This document shows positions 21,781-33,651 of a stretch of DNA of 64,000 nucleotides, in pieces. The stretch comes from Euonymus europaeus (Eukaryota > Streptophyta > Magnoliopsida > Celastrales > Celastraceae). A program made the position numbers and the translations under genes. How positions within the stretch are numbered: the stretch's first letter is position 1; each line of letters begins with the position of its first letter. Where the stretch lies: assembly GCA_963580455.1 (NCBI GenBank), contig OY756961.1, forward strand, positions 17,279,001 through 17,343,000. The letters are read 5' to 3'. Under the pieces are notes generated by a model, which searched no databases, had not been told where the DNA came from, and saw nothing but the letters and a program-made list of their open reading frames with translations.

Positions 21781-22850
21781 AGTTACCAATAATTCTTAGC
21801 GGGGTTTAGCTCACAATTTTATGGGTGTTTATCAGAATAGAGAGTTAAAAAGGCAGAATTAATTTTTAGGAAATTATTAAAATATTTTTCTTAAAATTTA
21901 AAGACCTCCAAGAATACACCAACTCTTTATCGTTTTTGCTGATTAGATTAATGTATCATATGCATATATCACTTACTTGTCGTCATGCATCATTATGAAT
22001 CTTTTATATATATTCAAAGTCAGTATCCTTAAAGAATGACAATGAATGAAACATGTGCAAACTCACAGTTGTCCATGAATTTATTCATCTTATCTAACAA
22101 TTTGTTCAACAAAGTTGATAATTGTTTAACTTTAAGTGACCATTTATAACTTTAATTTACGTATTGTTGTTAGAAGATGATTCCAGAAAGAGTTATGAAA
22201 TATATTTCGTATGCATACTACAATCTAAAGCAGACAAACTTTCAATAAATACAAATAGCGTAGAGCATCTCCAATGGGAGAAACACTCTCCAAATTTTTC
22301 GTTCTTTCGCTTGGATCCCACATTTATTATACAAAAAGTCAGGCCACATACTCATCTACATCATCAAAACATGTCTCTCAATACAACCACATTAGCAAAA
22401 TACAAATCCTAATATATTTTCCCCTTTCTCCATTAACAAAACCTCTACATATCAACATTCCCTCATATATTCTCCAACAAAACTATACACAAATCCTCAT
22501 ATATTTTACAAAAAGTCAAGTCAAATACCCATTTACATCACCAAAACACACCCCCCAATACAACCACATCAATTAAAAATTACATTATCGAGTACCATTA
22601 TCAAGAGTCTCATTATACATGGTCCAAGTAACATAGTAAAAAAAACGGTCCTTTTGTCACAATGGAAGAGACAATTTTGTACCCATTACACTACATGATA
22701 ATTTTGTTTTTGTATCCACTACACTACATTAATTTTAGGCAATCTCAGCTTATTTCGCAAGTTTTGATTTCTCAAGTTTGAACCCCATGCTTTGATGGAC
22801 GATTGTGTTATCCTTTTTCTAGCCATACTAACCTAAATAAAGATTATACA
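21781..22850 (+). repeat. Dispersed repeat R, copy 2
   Basis: 21781-22250 and 22625-22830 match 2391-3180, separated by an AT-rich insert (22264-22610). No coding capacity. Confidence 0.7.
22264..22610. repeat. AT-rich insert with internal duplication
   Basis: Two diverged halves share TATACAAAAAGTCAGGCCAC / TTTACAAAAAGTCAAGTCAA, then CATCATCAAAACA / CATCACCAAAACA and CAATACAACCACAT. It interrupts repeat R here only. Family unknown. Confidence 0.6.
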
Positions 22851-22854
22851 CTTA

Positions 22855-23480
22855 GTGAAAGAGCTCCGAGAATACACCGGCTCTTTATCATTTTTGCTGA
22901 TTAGATTAATGTATATCATTTGCATATATCACTTACTTGTCGTCATGCATCATTTCTATGTATTCAGAGTCAATTTCCTTAAAGAAGGACGATGAATGGA
23001 ACACGTACAAACTCATAGTTGTCCACAAATTTATTGACGTTTTCTAGCAATTTGTTCAACTGAGTTGATAATTGTCTTTATAAATTTAATTTAGGCCTTA
23101 CTGTTGTTAGAAGATTATTCTACAAAGAGTTATGGAGTATATTTCGTATGCATACTGCAATCTAAAGCAGACAAAAAATGCTTTTAAAAGATACAAACAG
23201 CTTAATGATTGGTCCAAGTAACATAGAGCCAAAAAAAAAAGGACATTTTGTCACAATGAAAGAGACAATTTTGTACCCATTACACTACATGAGAATTTTT
23301 TATCGACTACACTACATTGATTTTTGGCAGTCTCAGCTTATTTCGAAAGTTTTAATTTCACAAGTTTCACCACACTTAGAATATTAGCTTTGATGGACGA
23401 TTGTGACATCCTATTTTGTTTAGCCATACTGACCAAATGAAACATTATACACGCATCTATTTGGTTGAGAGTATATATGT
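22855..23480 (+). repeat. Dispersed repeat R, copy 3 (tandem to copy 2)
   Basis: Starts again at the AGCTCCGAGAATACACCGGC position and runs to the GCCATACTGACC region, matching 2510-3190. Copies 2 and 3 lie head to tail. Confidence 0.7.
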
Positions 23481-23489
23481 CTGATAGTA

Positions 23490-23665
23490 TATGAACAATC
23501 GTCCACCATCGAGTGGTAAAGGGTTCGAGAGGCAACGCCCCCACTTTCAGTTCCAAGAGCGAGGACTAATCATCCCAATGGGCTGAGACCCGCGGCATGT
23601 CCATGGAGGTTGGGGCCTAGCCCAGGACAGGCCTCGATCCGTGATGTATGGAAGGCCCATGGGCT
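23490..23665 (+). mobile_element. SINE-like GC-rich block
   Basis: A GC-rich block in AT-rich DNA with tRNA-like boxes (CATCGAGTGGTAAAGG, then CAGTTCCAAGAGC). It resembles the other SINE-like blocks in composition and length. No clear target duplication was found, so this is tentative. Confidence 0.3.
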
Positions 23666-25589
23666 AATTCCTGCATCATCAATGTCGAAGGACTATATGA
23701 TGTGGAGATTGTTCATTTATTGATGTTTTCATCTTAGATGCCATGTTGTTGCATTGTGCTTACCTTTCAAATTCAGCTTGTTTATCTTGATTACTCTCTA
23801 TTCCCTACTGAGCCTTTTGCTCATGCTATTTCTTTTCTATGATCTTCAGGTGAAACTGGATCGGATGTCGGGCCGACGGATCAGCAGGTGGCTTGACATG
23901 GGAGGCTACCTTGGAGCTTAGGGTATTGTTATAATGAGACTATTTTGTTTATACCTAGTATATGTAGTACTTTGATTTGGTTGATGATAGGTATGAATAT
24001 ACCTATTGTTTTTGGTGATAATAACCCTATATTATCTCATTGGTATTATCATTTCGGTACATTTATTTATTGTCTTGGATTTTGATAGGCAATTGATGGT
24101 GCGGAACAAAAAGATGGCAAATATGGGCAAGATGAGAGCAAAAATAAGCTTGCAAATTATTTTGGGCGTGATTTATACACGCCTAGGCGGTACAGGCCAC
24201 GCACGGAACAGGGGTGAATGCAAAATTCAAGAAAACTGCATTTTCTAGATAGGCGCCTAGGCGAGGAGCGCCTAGGCGCATTTTCTACACGCCTAGGCGC
24301 CCCTACACAAAAGACTGGGCACTTTTATTTCGCGAAAGCCCTAAAAACGGACACTTCTGACTTATCGAACGGCCGTTCCAGGGAGCGAAAAACAGAAGAA
24401 AGAAGGAGGATTCAAGGCTTGAAGGAGGGATTCTTCATCTTGGCTTGTGTTTCTTCCAATTTTGGGTTTTACCAATATGTTTCTCTCTCTTTACTTGTCT
24501 CTTTCTCTCTCTATGAGTAGCTAAACTCTTTATCACCAAGGCTAGGATGAAGCCTTGGGTTGAATGATGGTTGTATGAATTGATTTGTTTATATGTGAAT
24601 CTTTTTGGGTATAAATCTTTGGTTTCTATGATTATTGTGGATTCTTCTTACTCTTTGTGTTTGATCACCACTTAGGGTTTTGAATGAATTTGTTTGATGG
24701 ATTTTGTAGATGGTGAAATATCTATTTAATCATGCTTCTTGGGACCTAAGATTGCAATTGTTGTTTCCATTAGGTCTGGAACAAGTTTGTATGAATCCTT
24801 TTTCATTGAGCTTTCATGAATTCTTATGCATGTCTAGACCAATAAGATGGCTAGAATGTTGATAGGAACATCCAACCTAGACCAATAAGATGGCTAGTAA
24901 TTGATATGAGGGAAATTGGCTTGAGTGCGCTAAAACCGACTTAGGTACGGATTCGTTATACCCGGATTGATAAATGTATGAGTGAATTGGTTGTGTTTGC
25001 ACACCATTGACCCTTGGTGGATTTCGAAGTCTTGGTGCTTGATTCTTCTACTTGAATTCATTGCATTAGTATAACTTGCCTAGTGATAAATTGCATTAGC
25101 ATTTGCACTCTTCAATATAAAAATTCCAAAAACACTTTACCTTTCTTGCTTGCATTCTTATTAAATTGTGAACCCAATCAACTTGAGCGGAACTTAATTT
25201 CTTGCACTGTTCATAAATATATACAAATAAACATTTGGATCAATTATAACTCTGTCTCTGTAGATACGATCTCTACTGACTACTTGTGCTGTCCCTTCGA
25301 CTAGTGCACTTGCTAGTAGGGTATTTTAAACCCAACAGTTGACGATGTGGGTAATGTGTACCTGATGTAATGGATGTTGGAAGGTTGAGAGTTTGCATCG
25401 TGAGATCGGGACTCTCGTGCCTGAGACCCTGTTAGGCTACGGAATTGTAGATTAATTACTCTGATGATTATGACTGTCAGTCGATTTTCAGGTTGGCATC
25501 CCCCGATATATTGGGAGGTGCTGCTGGATTTTTGGTAGAATTGGTAGCGCTTTGGACTCGGGGGTTGATTCTCAGGTTGGGGCATTACA
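23666..25589 (+). mobile_element. 5'-truncated LTR of the TGTRATACCCC family, split by a solo LTR
   Basis: 23800-23984 (TACTGAGCCTTTTGCTCATG, GTGAAACTGG) and 25343-25589 (CCCCGATATATTGGGAGGTG, ending TTGGGGCATTACA) match the 3' half of the LTRs at 57728-59857 and 54708-57217 in order and spacing. The 5' half is missing. The solo LTR at 23985-25337 lies inside it. Confidence 0.65.
23985..25337 (+). mobile_element. Solo LTR with 5-bp target duplication, nested in another LTR
   Basis: Starts TGATAGGTATGAATATACCT (a self-complementary end) and ends AAACCCAACA. A perfect GTTGA duplication flanks it (23980-23984 and 25338-25342). The 3' region has CTCTGTAGATACGATC, shared with the solo LTR at 4593-5817. 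Near 24180-24300 it carries several copies of GCGCCTAGGCGC or one-mismatch forms. The frames inside are not genes. Confidence 0.9.
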
Positions 25590-25890
25590 TCTCTTCTCTT
25601 CAAAACTAACCTTCAACACCTTCTAGATTACTCTTTTAAATGGACTTGGTTTTCTTTCAAGTGGACTAAGACACCTGGGTAATTGGGCAGGCATTTGACA
25701 ATTGGGCCAACTTGGGTAGGAATATATGGGTTTAAGACTTTTATGTTTTGGGCATTGATTTGGGTTTATGGATTTTCACAATTCTTAATAAGTGTTTTCA
25801 TGTGTTTTTAGATTCAGCTCTCATATTTAATGCCTCTAAGCAATCGATAAAAGGTGAAAAATGGCTCACAGGTTAGGTTGACATGCAAAA
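25590..25890. repeat. Segment P, copy 2
   Basis: Starts with the CCTTCAACACCTTCTAGATT block also seen at 21690. Then 25729-25880 matches 1-48 and 205-325. Confidence 0.6.
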
Positions 25891-26588
25891 AGAAGTAAGT
25901 GTATCAGATGGATCATCTACAAATCATTAATTAATTAAGCTATTGGGTACCTATTGTCTTTGTTCATGATTTCCCAATTCACTTACATAAGTATGCTGGT
26001 TTTTTCTTAAATAATTTATTGATAGCAATATCTCAATAAATTCATGTTGCACTTGCATGTCCATACTTTTTCCTGGTAGTTATAAGTTTTGTGTAATTCA
26101 ACACATCCGTGCAACGAACGGGTTCAACACTTTTCTTATATATAGTGGACTGCTCAATAGAGCCATCAAGATTAAAAAAAGGCAAAAGAAATCTTCAATC
26201 TCTCAATAATAGAACTACAGTTTGCAAAGAATATTATTTGCATTGTCTTTTTTTTCCATGTGAGAGGGTCAGGGAAAAAATTATATATTTTAATTTAAAT
26301 TTTTTTCATATATTAAAAAATATTCTATCACAAAGTATGTGTACCTTCTCATTGTCTATAAATTTTATCACAAAAAGGTTGCCGTTATCATTAAATGAAC
26401 ATTTAAATGAGTATTATATTTGTTCAGTTTTTATTGATTGCTTTTTAAACTTCAATTTTCACAAATGTTAAAATAGAGAGTTTTAGCTTTTAAGGCATAG
26501 TTAATTAAAAATTTATAAATTAACCAGCAAAAAGAAAAAGGTTTAAACACAAAATTATTAAATGCCAAACAGAAGATTGTATTATAAG
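25891..26588. other. No gene; contains a direct repeat of 29120-29250
   Basis: 26185-26310 (CTCTCAATAATAGAACTACA, AAGAATATTATTTGCA) recurs at 29125-29250. 26460-26588 is the inverted counterpart of 1995-2160. The frame at 26109-26471 is AT-rich and has no recognisable protein. Confidence 0.5.
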
Positions 26589-28817
26589 TAGGGGTGGCAA
26601 AAATTGATTCCGGGTCGAATAACGTAGATATTTGTATATTCGAACTTGGATAGATTTAAATTTTCAAACGCAGTTAATTAAGCATACCCGCATTCGTATC
26701 ACACTTTTTATTGATATTTTATGTCTAAATTAACGAGTTTAGGCTTCAAAAAAAATTCAATGCCAAAATATCATAATTCATTCCAAATTAGACAAAATCT
26801 TTAAAAATTCATACATGGAGAAGAGTTGAGCTGAGCAATTTCAAAGCGTCAAATTTGATCATAGTAAAATTGATATTGTTATTTTATGACTAAATCAACG
26901 AGTATAGGTTACGAAGATTGTTTCGTTGCCAAAAGATCAACTTTCGTTCCAGATTGGACAAAACTTTTAAAAATTCCTCCATGGAGAGAGTTAACAAATT
27001 ATGAACCATCAAACTGGGCTGTATCACACTTTTTATTGCTATGTTATATCTAAATTAACGAGTTTAGGCTCTGTGGTTTGTTTCATTGTCAAAATATTAA
27101 CTTTTGTTCCAAATTAGACAAAACCATCAAATGTTCTTACATGGAGAGAGTTGAGCAATTTCAAAGTGTCAAAATTGCTCGTTGTAAAATTTATATTGTT
27201 ATTTTATTACTAAATGAACGTGTATAGGCTACGAAGATTGTTTCATTGCCAAAAGATCAACTTTCCTTTCAAATTGGACAAAACCTTTGAAAGATCCTCC
27301 ATGTAGAGAGTTGAAAAATACAAAACCATCAAAGTAGATAGTGTCTCAATTTGTGTTGCTATTTAATTTCTAAATTTATGAGTTTAAGATCGGAAGATTG
27401 TTTTGTTTCGGAAAGATCAACTTTCGTTCCAAATTAGACAAAACCTTTACAAAATCCTTCATGGAGTGAGTTGACAAAATTCAAACCATCAAAGTGGATT
27501 GTATCACACTTTTTATTTCTATTTTATGTCTAAATATACGAATATAGACTCCGTAGTTTATTTCGTTGTCAAAAGATCAACCTTCATTCCAAATTGGACA
27601 AAACCTTTAAAAGATCCTCCATGGAGAAAGTTGAAAAATTCCGAACCATCAAAGTGGGTTGTATCACATTTTTTATTGCTATTTTATGTCAAAATTAACA
27701 AGTTTAGGCTCCAAAGATCATTTCGTTGCGAAAAGATATGCTTTGGTTCAAAATTAGACAAAACGTTTAAAAGATTCTCCATTGAGAGAGTTGACAAAAT
27801 TCGAAACGCCAAAGTTGATTGTTTTACACTTTTTATTGATATTTTATGTCTAAATTTACGAGTTTAGGCTCTATGGTTTGTTTCTTTGCCAAAAGATCAA
27901 CTTTTGTTCCTAATTGGAAAAAGCCTTTAAAAGTTCCTACATAGAGAGAGTTGAGCTATTCCAAAGCGTCAAAGTTGATCGTTGTACAATTTATATTGTT
28001 ATTTTATTACTAAATGAACGAGTATAGGTTGCGAAGATTGTTTCATTGCCAAAAGATCAACTATTCTTCTAAATTGGACAAAACCTTTAAAACATACTCC
28101 ATGTGGAATGTGTCTGAATTTTTACTGCTATTTTATGTCTAAATTTATGAGTTTAGGCTGTGAAGATTGTTTCGTTTTGAAAAGATAAACTTTCGTTCAA
28201 AATTAGACAAAACTTGTAAAATATCCTCCATGGAGAGAGTTGCAAGATCCAAACCATCAAAGTGGATTATATCACACTTTTTATTGTTATTTTATATCTA
28301 AATTTACGAGTTAAGGCTTTGTAGTTTATTTAATTGCCAAAAGATCAAGCTTCGTTCCAAATTGGGCAAAACCTTTAAAAGATCATCCATGGAGAGAGTT
28401 GACAAATCGCAAACCATCAAAGTGGGTTGTATAACACTTTCTATTGCTATTTCATGTCTAAAGTAATGAGTTTAGGCTCCAAAGATCGTTTTGTTGCCAG
28501 AATATCAACTTTGGTTCAAAATTAGACATAACGTTTAAAAGATCATCCATCGAGAGAGTTGATGAAATCCGAACCATCAAAGCGCCGTCATTGGTTTAAA
28601 CTGATACAAAAAAAAATCAAACAATAATACAATACATGTTAAAGTCCGGAGCATAGAATCAGACAAAATTATGTGTTTAAACCACAAACTCATTTTAAAA
28701 TTGGACAAAATCTTTTGTGTTTGAATGCCGATTTTTAATGTATAACATTTGTCCAAACTTAATTTATTTCTGATCGGATAAATCGATTATCCAAATCGAA
28801 TAGAGTTTTGTCACCCA
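26589..28817. mobile_element. TIR element enlarged by a tandem array
   Basis: The ends TAGGGGTGGCAAAA (26589) and TTTTGTCACCCA (to 28817) match, inverted, the 320-bp element at 1674-1994. So do the adjoining subterminal sequences: 26603-26700 matches about 1890-1980, and 28625-28800 matches 1690-1850. The short copy has no array at the corresponding point. Ends of this type suggest hAT, but no 8-bp duplication was confirmed. Confidence 0.5.
26700..28590. repeat. Tandem array, about 12 units of 157-160 bp
   Basis: The unit reads roughly CACACTTTTTATTGCTATTT - TATGTCTAAATTA - GAGTTTAGGCTC - AAAAGATCAACTTTCGTTCC - GACAAAACCTTTAAAAGATC - TCCATGGAGAGAGTTGA - CCATCAAAG. Unit starts fall near 26708, 26870, 27030, 27190, 27350, 27505, 27665, 27825, 27990, 28115, 28272 and 28435. 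The tenth is shortened by about 30 bp. Alternate units share variants (TTATATTGTTATTTTATTAC), hinting at higher-order units. No coding frame is conserved. Confidence 0.93.
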
Positions 28818-29744
28818 TAATGATAAAGTAAAATAATCAAAAAATTATTAAATTTAAAGAGCCCCTGTCATGGTCGAGAAATTTTGGTTGGGTCACTTTT
28901 TGAACACATTCGTTCTAACACTGTGAAAATAGATGTGTCCCTACATAATGAGTTTGTAGGACTTTGATATGATGTGTGCCTTCTCCCAATTGTTCTCCAA
29001 ACCAAAACCCCCTGTTCACTTTTTTTCCTTTTTTAAGCCATTCACTAGACTATCATCATGTTAGACTCATTTTTTTACCTTCATGATAAAGTCATCATGA
29101 TTACAAAAAATATAAAAAAGCCTTCACTCTCTCAATAATGGAACTACAGTTTGCAAAGAATATTATTTGCACCGTCTTTTTTCCCACGTGAGAGGTTCAC
29201 AGATAATATCAAAAAAAAGTTATATATTTTAATTTTAATTTTAAATTTTTTTGGGTACACTAATTTTGACAATAATTTTTGAAATTTGGTAATATAGAAG
29301 CAATTGTGTTATTTTGCTTTTACCGATTGTGCCATTGCATTCCAGAACAAAACTGCTGCATAAATTTTTATATCAGGCCTGCATTAAATCAATTTGAACA
29401 TTATTTTAAAAAAAAAAACTATTTGAAAATCATATATGTAAAGTTTTTAGTGTGTAGATCAATATTGTTGGGGAAAAAAAGGAAAATGAAAGGGAAGAAA
29501 ATTTGGGAATAAAATGGAGAGATTTGTGAAAAGATGGATATTGGGGAGAAGGAAGGTAAATTTTGTTTGTAAAATCTTATGGGTCCCATATCAAAAATTT
29601 GAAGGGAAAAGCTGGCGTGAGACGAAATAAAACTGTTGCTCACACAATAACAAATATACATATCATGTGAAACATATATATATATGTATAATCACATAAG
29701 ATTTGAAAATATCAAATTATCCTCACCAGCTATATATATATATA
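28818..29744. other. No gene recognised
   Basis: 28818-28880 is the inverted counterpart of about 1610-1673. 29125-29250 is the direct repeat of 26185-26310. TA runs occur at 29670-29690 and 29731-29751. Nothing coding is supported. Confidence 0.5.
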
Positions 29745-30430
29745 TATATAAAATTTTCAATTATCGTCCACTTTAATAGATTATAGTATCAATTTATAAT
29801 CTCCAAATTTAAAGTATCAATAACAAATCTGTAGTTGGCTTTGGCTATAAAATCCTGTTGATATTAGAAGTTTTGAGTTCTGGGTTTGATATGGAGCTGT
29901 ACAAATTTAAGTTTTGTAATGGGAAACGCATACCAAACGGATCCATATTGTATATGTAATAAGCATCCATCACTGTGTATAAAGTTGATCGTAATTCAGA
30001 ATACAATTTCTGGCACTATAATGTACACAATTGAAATTGATTATACGCACTTTCAAATTAGTCACCACGCCACATGCATTCAATTTTGTGATCAATACCT
30101 TGTAGTAATTTGGAATCACCAAAAATTGAGAAACGTTTCACAGCTATCCAGATCTTTATTTAGTCTTTCAATTTTTGCTTTATTTTAAACCTGGTAAATA
30201 AATTAAAAAAATGATTCGGCATATCCCACTCTTCGTTCTCCTCTTCTTCAATTTCATATTTTGGGGAATTAAAGCGCGGGTATCACTTCATGTATCTCAC
30301 ACAAACAGCGACTCCCCCAAATCCGATTCCATTTATGCATATGCTCAAAATAAAAAAACGTAAAGGTTGAAAGAGTACGTCAATAGGGCATGAGAATCGA
30401 AGAAATTGTAGATCTAAATAGTTTTTTTCT
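29745..30430 (+). repeat. Segment S, copy 2 (holds the empty sites)
   Basis: Matches 3360-3624, 4302-4592 and 5823-5870 without the two insertions found there. GTAATTTGG near 30106-30114 is the single target of the MULE, and GAAAGAGTACGTCAATAGG near 30370 is the unfilled LTR target. Confidence 0.85.
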
Positions 30431-31232
30431 CCTCATTATATAGGTTGGCTAGTGGAGAAAGTTGAGGCATCCGATTGTGCAAGTCAAGTGATACGAGAAT
30501 CAGAGATAAACCCTTTTTTGATGATGGGAAATTACGAAACAAGGGTCGTCGATTTTAGGTAATATTATTGTGGATGATAAAGTGAGTGGTGCCTGGTCAG
30601 CATGACATTTGGCTTAAGAATGTCTATAGTAAGATACATGGGGAGCAGGTAGAGGATTATTTCAGCCTAGGGAAATGTCTCAACCCCAAGGGTACGGGAA
30701 ATGTTGTCTCAACGGCAGCAAAGGCTGAAGATTAAGGGTTGTAGCCCCTCCTAGAGAACAATGTAAGAGATTAAATGATGGTCAAAGGAGTTACATTTCA
30801 TTTCTATCAAATGAACAATGTAAACACTTGTGTTCTTGTTTTTATTTAACTACGTTTGGTGCAAAAAACTACATCAACAATTATGCAATGGTTTATTTGA
30901 CGAGCCAAATGTGATATCTTCGGCTTGATTTTTAATATCATGCAAGGGTTTATTTGATGAACCAAATGTGATATCTCTGGCTTGATTATGTCCTTCTCCT
31001 CTTTTCTTTTCTTTTTTGTTTCTTTTTCTTTCTCCAGATCTTTTATGAGCATAACTTGGGGGGCGACGATCAACGCTACCTGATGATTTAAACTACGAAA
31101 GGCTTTCGTTCTATTTTGTTTTGGTGAAATTTACTCCTCTATTATGAGATTCGTTTATAGGTTTATCTCGATTTTCTGATGCTTTGTTCATCACATATGC
31201 CCTATTTTTTATAATTTGTCTTCCCTTGTCAA
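30431..31232. other. Unassigned left flank of the Helitron
   Basis: Slightly GC-richer than its surroundings up to about 30760, with short open stretches but no recognised protein. 30885-31000 has two copies of a motif (GGTTTATTTGACGAGCCAAATGTGATATC-like). The last base, A at 31232, is the left half of the Helitron AT target. Confidence 0.4.
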
Positions 31233-31262
31233 TCTATCTATTACTTATATATAAACCTGGAA
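31233..31262 (+). repeat. Helitron 5' terminus
   Basis: TCTATCTATTACTTATATATA followed by AACCTGG is the usual TC-initiated, AT-rich start of plant Helitrons. It is preceded by the A of the target. Confidence 0.7.
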
Positions 31263-31265
31263 GAA

Positions 31266-31461
31266 GAGCGCCCTCTGGCGGCGAGTCGGGGTCTATTCCG
31301 GAATCGCGCGACGCCTTCTTCCCCGCAACATTTCATACACCAGAACGACGTCGTCCAATCCTTGGTTGATTGCGCGCCCTCTAGCGGCGAATCGCGCGAC
31401 GCCCTCTTCCCCCGCAACATTTCGTACACCAGAACGACGTCGTCCAATCCTTGGTTGATTC
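31266..31461 (+). repeat. GC-rich tandem duplication near the Helitron 5' end
   Basis: Two units of about 105 and 90 bp share GCGCCCTCT-GCGGCGA, AATCGCGCGACGCC, CCCGCAACATTTC, CAGAACGACGTCGTCCAATC and TTGGTTGATT. The first has about 14 extra bases (GTCGGGGTCTATTC). It sits just inside the left terminus. Confidence 0.88.
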
Positions 31462-33585
31462 AAACGCTGCCGGATTCAAACGCCATCGACGTCATTGCCA
31501 AGGTCACCATTGCCAGATCCATCTCGAATTTTCGGTATACCCACAACGACGCCGTTCACACCTTTCCAACATCGTGAACCCTCATTTTGATGTGTTATTC
31601 TCTCTCCTTCATCCCTTGCTTTTTGCTCCAACGAAATCATTGAAGCTCAACTGTGTCCTCCTACGTCTTCTCTGAAAGGTGAGTTTTGCGATTCGGGTTG
31701 TATTTTCTCCCCCACGAAAAATAGCGTAGCTTACCAGTGTTTTAATTTTTTCCTGAGCTCTGTCTGCCATATGTTCGTTGTTGTGTTTAGTCGCCTCCGA
31801 TTGGGAATATTTACCTGATTGGCGCTCCTTTTCATCTTCAATGTTCGTTGGGGCTTCTTGTTGTGTTGTGTTTCCAACATCGGTTCCTTCTCTTGGCTTT
31901 TCTTAACTGAGTCAATAGTTGGTCTTTCATGTCTCACTTTTGCATCTCTTTGACAATTTGGTATTCTTTCGTGGGTGGCTGTGTGTCGCTATTATTTTGC
32001 ATGTGGTGAGCTGATAGCTTGCTTGATGAGTTCTCACTCTGGCTGCTTTGGTAATTTCTCTTCAGTAACTCCGATATAGCCCTTTTGGTAGTTCGGTTTG
32101 CCTGTGATTTTTGTCTGTGGTTACTCATTAATGGGTTCCATCTTTGGTAGTCCGGTGTGTCTAGTTTCAATGGTCAACATAAACTAAACAAATACACCTT
32201 ATCTCCCACTGTTGTGCTTAGTGTTTATAATACTATCATAAATAAAATCTGAGGCACTCTTGCCTGCTTTGTGTATGTCAACGACTGTTATTGCCCTTGG
32301 TAGAGAATTGCTAGCTTCATGTCGTTGAATGGTATTGCAATTGTTTTATAGGATAAATAAAGTGATGCAAACCAAAGTGATGTAAACTGAGCTTATGGTT
32401 TGTTGTGTAATGGAAACACCCCTTAACAGTTAGTGTTTTTAACCAGGTGTATGAGTGGCACTTGATTTAAATGAGCTCTTTGTTGACTATGCCACTAAGA
32501 TCATGAATTGAATTACCTCATGCTTGATTATGCACTAAGACCAATTTCTTCTGCACTTTCCAGGCTTTCAATTTTCTGTTGGCGTCCTCCTGCTCAAGGT
32601 TATCATTGTACATTTACCCATTTGACAGGTTATGGCTCTTTGATTGTGACTTTGTGATTATTTTTATGTTGGGCTATATTATAAAGGTTGGAGGGCCATG
32701 TGTCCATGTTTGAAATTTGTCACAATCTATTGCCATCTATTCCTATCGTAAGCTTAGACTCTTATCTAATCCAATTGGATCAAGGTTTGGAATTAGCCCA
32801 GTAAATCTTTATTTCTGTTTTGATCTATATAAATTTTCCTTTCACTTTTCTATATTGAATCTGAATATTTTACTGGGCTAAAGCTTATTAACAATAGTTG
32901 TAGTGGATTTTCGCACTGAATCATCTCTATGATCTGGTTTTTTCTGCTTTTATTTTCAGATTATTGGTTATTTTTCAATTGTGATGACTAAATAGCTTAA
33001 ATGGAGTGTCATTAATGGCCTTTCCCATAATTGTTGTGGCTGTTTTTATTTTCAATTGTATTTGTTGCTTCTCTTTGTGGGTCTGCAGTTTTTGATATTT
33101 GAATGAGAACACAATTTTTTAACACTTGATCTTCTTTGAAATTTGTTAAACAATACATTGTTATCCCTCATCCACTTAAAGTTTTCCCACACAAAATATT
33201 TTTGCACCATGGATGATTATTATTTACATTTGCTCATTCTTTTCTTCATTGTTTGTCATTGTCATGCAGTTATCACAGCTTCCCTTAGTTTGTAAAAACT
33301 CCCCCAGCCCAATGTTATGTATCTCATTATGTCAATCAGTTCAAATACGATGACTCATGTAAAAGCTAATATATTTAATTCTGCATTGCGAATTCCATTA
33401 TTCAAGTATGAGAGTAGTGGTTCAGTGCACCATAGTTATTATGTTTAATTATATATGGGTTGTTTTGAAAGTAAGTCAATAGCTTTACATTTTGCAATCA
33501 AGTGGTTCCCCAATGTGTTCCTTTGATTGGCTTCTTTTAGGCATCTGCACTCACGATGTATTTATTTGCTCAAACCAGTGTTGTG

Positions 33586-33651
33586 CAGGACACTGAAGGG
33601 GCATCAAACAATTTCAGAAAACGTGGGACACGACAACTTTCCAACCACAAG
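33586..33651 (+). other. Possible exon
   Basis: A 66-bp open stretch (translation DTEGASNNFRKRGTRQLSNH) follows TTGTGCAG and is followed by GTACACC, so it has plausible acceptor and donor sites. It may be an upstream exon of the Rep gene or a captured exon. The protein is not recognised. Confidence 0.25.

Noticed and set aside
27499..27867. 122-codon frame in the tandem array
   Set aside because: It spans two repeat units by chance, and the other units do not keep it open.
26700..28590. CRISPR-like array
   Set aside because: The units are head-to-tail copies of the whole 157-160 bp with no unique spacers, in a plant nuclear context. It is satellite-like DNA.
29419..29661. 80-codon minus frame
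   Set aside because: AT-rich chance frame with Phe/Ile/Ser bias, not conserved in related segments.
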